DNA from: Hyphomicrobium sp.
Lineage (GTDB): Bacteria > Pseudomonadota > Alphaproteobacteria > Rhizobiales > Hyphomicrobiaceae
Direction of reading: 5' to 3'
Assembly (NCBI GenBank): GCA_025458125.1
Contig: JALOTA010000017.1
Coordinates: 1 to 39,664 of the forward strand
Length of the DNA stretch: 39,664 bases
Shown: positions 36,924 through 39,664 of the stretch, one piece after another
How the letters are laid out: each line of letters begins with the position of its first letter
How positions within the stretch are numbered: the first letter of the stretch is position 1
Made by a program: the position numbers and the translations under genes
The notes under the pieces: model-generated
Database searches by the model: none
What the model was told of the DNA's origin: nothing
What the model saw: the letters and a program-made list of their open reading frames with translations, nothing else

Positions 36924-37039
36924 TCAGGCCCGTTTTGAGCGGCGCGGAAGCTACGCCGCAGTGCAGCAGGCCGCAAGTTGACCTTTGGTCCTGCCGAATT
37001 CCGTCGCAAGCAACGCCAGGTGCCGCCGGGTTACGTGTT

Positions 37040-37049
37040 GAACATGTTC
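37040..37049. promoter_or_regulatory. 10-base palindrome in a divergent promoter region
   Basis: GAACATGTTC, a perfect palindrome in the 274-base region between the aminotransferase and the next plus-strand gene. Half-site spacing differs from known LexA boxes, so no regulator is proposed. Confidence 0.25.
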
Positions 37050-37161
37050 GTGATTTGCCCGCCCGGTGCCATATTCCCGGCAAACCCATGCCATTTCATG
37101 AGTTGGTAATACCCGGCGCGCGAAGGTCTGACCGGTGATTCGACCGCGCGCGAGGAGGGCC

Positions 37162-37455
37162 ATGATCGTGAAGGGATTTGTGCAAATGAACGGACGCCGG
37201 TTCGCGCTCGACGTGGTGATGGGCTTGGGCCTGTTTTCGCTGGCACTCGTGGCGATTGCGGCCGGCAGCGTCCCTGCCGGGGCCGTCGGATCGACCGTCG
37301 CCACGCTCGAAACCCGCCTGCTGCCGCTCGGGCTGATTGGAGCGATGTTTTCTCTGTTTCTCGCCTTCAACCTAGCCTTGTATCGTCACATTCTTGGGGC
37401 CTACTCGGTGGACGGGCTTCGCCGCAGCCGATCCGGGACTGGCCGGAGGGCGTAA
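37162..37455 (+). CDS. small two-helix membrane protein
   Basis: A 97-residue protein with a GGAGGG Shine-Dalgarno before its ATG. Two hydrophobic helices (VVMGLGLFSLALVAIAAGSV and LPLGLIGAMFSLFLAFNLAL) and a basic C-terminal tail. Inner-membrane, function unknown. Precedes the exported gene at 37537 on the same strand. Confidence 0.7.
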   Translation: MIVKGFVQMNGRRFALDVVMGLGLFSLALVAIAAGSVPAGAVGSTVATLETRLLPLGLIGAMFSLFLAFNLALYRHILGAYSVDGLRRSRSGTGRRA

Positions 37456-37536
37456 GCACAGGGCAGAAATTGCCAATGGTCCCTCTTCCAAGTATGAGGG
37501 GTCGCCCAGAGGTTGAAACGGAAGGACGGTAAGACG

Positions 37537-38085
37537 ATGGTCGGCCAAACTTCAATCACGCCTCGCTCCCTGTTTTTACCGAGCGCGGTCGCCGTGGCGA
37601 CCTGCTGCGCTCCCCTTGCAGTACTCGCCGCCGCCATGGCGTTCATCGATCCTGGCCTGCAGTTGGAACGCGGCCTGTCCGCGGCCGCGGCAACCGAGGC
37701 ACGCCTGATGGCCGAAGCCGCAAACTCGGCGCCCGGCCGCACGGCTGTCGCCAGTAACGCCTTCGAGGAAGGCACCGAAGGCTTTTGGCTTCTGCGCGGG
37801 CCATCTGACGCCCACGTCAAGCGCGTGTCCTGGAGCGCACCCGTGGCTCCCGGCGAACGGATCGTCGTCGATGCCGGGACGAACCGCGAAGTCATCGATG
37901 TTGTGGCCGTGGAGGAAGAAACGCCCGCAACCACACGTATCGACACCGGCGAACAGAAGCCCCCGCGCTACGCCATCACCGGCCGCCGGGTGCAGACCCC
38001 GGGTTCCGATCTGGTCCGCTTGACCATCGAAGCCGGTGCTCAAGGCGTCACACGGCTCTCCAGCACTGCCGACCGCGCGCTCTGA
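37537..38085 (+). CDS. hypothetical exported or signal-anchored protein
   Basis: A 182-residue protein. One N-terminal hydrophobic stretch (residues ~15-36, SAVAVATCCAPLAVLAAAMAF) acts as anchor or signal, followed by ~145 soluble residues. GGAAGGA lies about ten bases before the ATG. No recognised domain; likely periplasmic. Confidence 0.65.
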   Translation: MVGQTSITPRSLFLPSAVAVATCCAPLAVLAAAMAFIDPGLQLERGLSAAAATEARLMAEAANSAPGRTAVASNAFEEGTEGFWLLRGPSDAHVKRVSWSAPVAPGERIVVDAGTNREVIDVVAVEEETPATTRIDTGEQKPPRYAITGRRVQTPGSDLVRLTIEAGAQGVTRLSSTADRAL

Positions 38086-38204
38086 GCCACACCCGGGCCG
38101 CGTCTTTCCTGAGGCGCATTGCGTTTCGGGTCCGCGCAATCCTATTGTGCGCCCGCGAGGCCGAACTTTGTCGTCTGAGACGGCCCGGCAACCGGGGGAC
38201 TTGC

Positions 38205-38384
38205 ATGCGTCTCAACCCACCGACCGTGATTATCTTCCTGATTTCCTTGCTGCTCGCCTTCCTGGCGATCATGACAAAGCTGCAGATCGTGCCGATCCCT
38301 CGGCATCTGCCACATCAGGAGTATTGGCTGGCAATTACCGCTTATTTCGTGCTGATGGTCGGCAACGTCGTGAAGGGATTGTAG
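38205..38384 (+). CDS. 59-residue two-helix membrane protein
   Basis: Starts at an ATG with GGGGGA upstream; the longer open frame before it is not protein-like. Two helices (VIIFLISLLLAFLAIM and YWLAITAYFVLMVGNVV) are joined by a short loop (TKLQIVPIPRHLPHQE). Unknown function. Its stop is 13 bases from the end of the convergent SDR gene. Confidence 0.65.
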   Translation: MRLNPPTVIIFLISLLLAFLAIMTKLQIVPIPRHLPHQEYWLAITAYFVLMVGNVVKGL

Positions 38385-38397
38385 GCGCCCCGCGCCG

Positions 38398-39114
38398 TCA
38401 CCACGGGATCGGGCGCAGGTCCCGGAAGAAGCCACCGGTCGGACCGTTCTCGGGCAGCGTTGCAAGCCAGACCGGCGTTTCCGCGCCGACCTCGACGGGC
38501 CGTTCGGCTTCCGCGCCGCCCATCTCGGTGCGTACCCAGCCGGGGCAAACGGCATTGACCTTGATGTTCGTGCTCGCAAGTTCCGATGCCGTGATCCGCG
38601 TCAGCGCGTTGAGCGCCGTCTTCGACAGACGGTAAGCCGGGAACCCGCTGCGCATGTCGGATAACTGGCCCGCCCCCGACGACAGATTGACGATCCGGCC
38701 ATACCCGTTGCGCTGCATGATCGGTACGACCGCCTGGGTCAGGCGCAGCGGGCCGAGCACGTTCGTCTCCCACGTCTGGCGCGCGGTGTCCGCTCTCAGT
38801 TCGAACAGGCTCGATTTGAAGCCGCCCGGTCCGTCGACAAGGATCGCGGCGTTGTTGACGAGAATGTCGATCCGCCCGTGACGCCGCGCGATCTCTTCGA
38901 CAGCCGACGCAATCGACGCGCCATCCGTCACATCCAGCCGGACAACCTCGGCCGGATAGCCTTCGTCCATGATCGACTGCGCCGCCGCCTGCCCCTTGTC
39001 CAGGTCGCGCGAACCGATGACCACGAGCACACCCTTGCGGGCAAGCTGCCGGGCTGCCTCCAGCCCGATGCCGCGGTTCGCGCCCGAAATCAGAGCCACC
39101 CGTTTGTCAGTCAT
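38398..39114 (-). CDS. SDR family oxidoreductase
   Basis: A 238-residue short-chain dehydrogenase: cofactor loop SGANRGIG, an Arg in SRDLDKG after beta-2 suggesting NADP(H), ILVNNAAIL, and the catalytic Tyr/Lys in AYRLSKTALNA. Sequence style resembles plant-type carbonyl reductases / (+)-neomenthol dehydrogenase relatives, but the substrate is unknown. GGGGA precedes the ATG. Confidence 0.88.
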   Translation of the reverse strand: MTDKRVALISGANRGIGLEAARQLARKGVLVVIGSRDLDKGQAAAQSIMDEGYPAEVVRLDVTDGASIASAVEEIARRHGRIDILVNNAAILVDGPGGFKSSLFELRADTARQTWETNVLGPLRLTQAVVPIMQRNGYGRIVNLSSGAGQLSDMRSGFPAYRLSKTALNALTRITASELASTNIKVNAVCPGWVRTEMGGAEAERPVEVGAETPVWLATLPENGPTGGFFRDLRPIPW

Positions 39115-39217
39115 GGTCCCCGGTCCAATTGCCCGCGCCCGCACGCGGAGCCTGATCCGGGGTACCTAACGACTTGTGCAGGCATTGCAAATTGAGTCTC
39201 TTGATCACGATCAGAAA

Positions 39218-39664
39218 TCAGTTCTGCTTGGCGTAGCGCGGAGCCCTGCGGACCGATTCATCGCGGATCGCAGCCAGGAACTTCGGTACGTCCGCCGCAA
39301 GCGATTGCCGGACCAGGAACGAGGGCACAAGCGCGTGAAATCCGACACGCGCCTCGTAGGTCACCCGCGTGCCGCCCTTCACCGGCTCGAGCGTCCAGGC
39401 GCCGTCGAGATGCTGCAGGTCGCCGGAAAGCAGTTCGAACGCAATCCTGCGGTTGGGCACGTAGTCCGAGCGGAAAACGGTGCTCATGTCGGGCAGGAAG
39501 CTCGCCCAGCTCGCGACCCTGTGCTCGCGCACGTCCCAGGCCGCCTGCGGACCGGTCTCGATGACGCGGCAGCTTTTCAGCGACGGAAAGACCTCCGGAG
39601 CGTTTGCGCACTCCGTCAGCGCGCTGTAGACGGCCGCGGCCGGAGCCGGGATCACCATGGTGGC
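39218..39664 (-). CDS. SRPBCC family protein (polyketide cyclase/coenzyme Q-binding-like), partial
   Basis: A START/Bet v1-type ligand-binding fold (VIPAPAAAVYSALTECANAPEVFPSLKSC; LDGAWTLEPVKGGTRVTYEARV). The frame stays open to the window edge, and the family usually has about 10-25 residues before this point, so the true start is probably outside the window. No signal peptide is visible in the part present. May bind a hydrophobic ligand or act in aromatase or quinone-chaperone fashion. Confidence 0.75.
   Translation of the reverse strand, partial: ATMVIPAPAAAVYSALTECANAPEVFPSLKSCRVIETGPQAAWDVREHRVASWASFLPDMSTVFRSDYVPNRRIAFELLSGDLQHLDGAWTLEPVKGGTRVTYEARVGFHALVPSFLVRQSLAADVPKFLAAIRDESVRRAPRYAKQN

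Noticed and set aside
37040-37049. GAACATGTTC as a LexA box
   Set aside because: Spacing differs from both the GTTC-N7-GTTC alphaproteobacterial and the GAAC-N4-GTTC Gram-positive consensus.

Overview
This is a GC-rich chromosomal window carrying mostly housekeeping genes. The gene families point to an alphaproteobacterium, most likely of the Hyphomicrobiales (Rhizobiales): a class II DAHP synthase, a DUF2865 protein, the rpiA-DUF2059-gor cluster, a MeaB-type GTPase, a cysS-GNAT-cimA cluster, an EF-G paralogue and a class II c-type cytochrome paired with a b561-type cytochrome. This assignment is inference from gene content; no rRNA or tRNA gene is visible to confirm it. I saw no insertion sequence, prophage, CRISPR array or replication origin.

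Layout. 1-3.5 kb: a possible partial membrane-protein end, a LysM/coiled-coil envelope protein, a LOG-family (TIGR00730) protein, an HtpX-like protease and a small secreted Asp/Arg-rich protein. 3.5-5.3 kb: two damaged genes, meaB and a secreted pentapeptide-repeat protein. 5.3-9.3 kb (minus strand): a tightly packed cysS operon with three 42-43-residue membrane microproteins too short for routine gene calling, a GNAT acetyltransferase and citramalate synthase; cysS is frameshifted by a perfect 10-bp tandem duplication. 9.7-17 kb: DUF2865 protein, nadE-gltX, amino-acid permease, class II DAHP synthase. 17-21.4 kb (minus): YceI, an SDR, and rpiA-DUF2059-gor. 21.6-26.1 kb (plus): gph, topA and an unrecognised acidic protein. 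26.1-29.8 kb: RlpA-like protein, CinA/MoaB-domain protein, sfsA, msrB. 30.1-33.4 kb: a membrane-anchored VOC protein with a coiled-coil and Ala/Pro tail, then an EF-G paralogue with an out-of-frame internal deletion. 33.7-35.4 kb: an unknown small protein, a class II cytochrome c and a b561-type cytochrome b, forming a likely electron-transfer pair. 35.4-35.7 kb: a candidate small RNA. 35.7-39.7 kb: an aspartate-type aminotransferase, three small unknown membrane or exported proteins, an SDR and a partial SRPBCC protein.

The most interesting signal is non-coding. Between the cytochrome b gene and the aminotransferase there is a perfect Crp/Fnr-type palindrome (35495-35508). About 41 bases downstream of its centre begin two 9-bp stem-loops that each expose a run of six C residues, followed by a strong intrinsic terminator ending in T6 (35664). 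Together these look like a ~122-nt Fnr/FixK-controlled small RNA that could bind ribosome-binding sites.

The second striking feature is that four conserved genes in 40 kb (meaB, the pentapeptide protein, cysS and the EF-G paralogue) are each broken once, by small out-of-frame indels. cysS is normally essential, so sequencing or assembly error is a serious possibility and should be checked before treating any of them as true pseudogenes.
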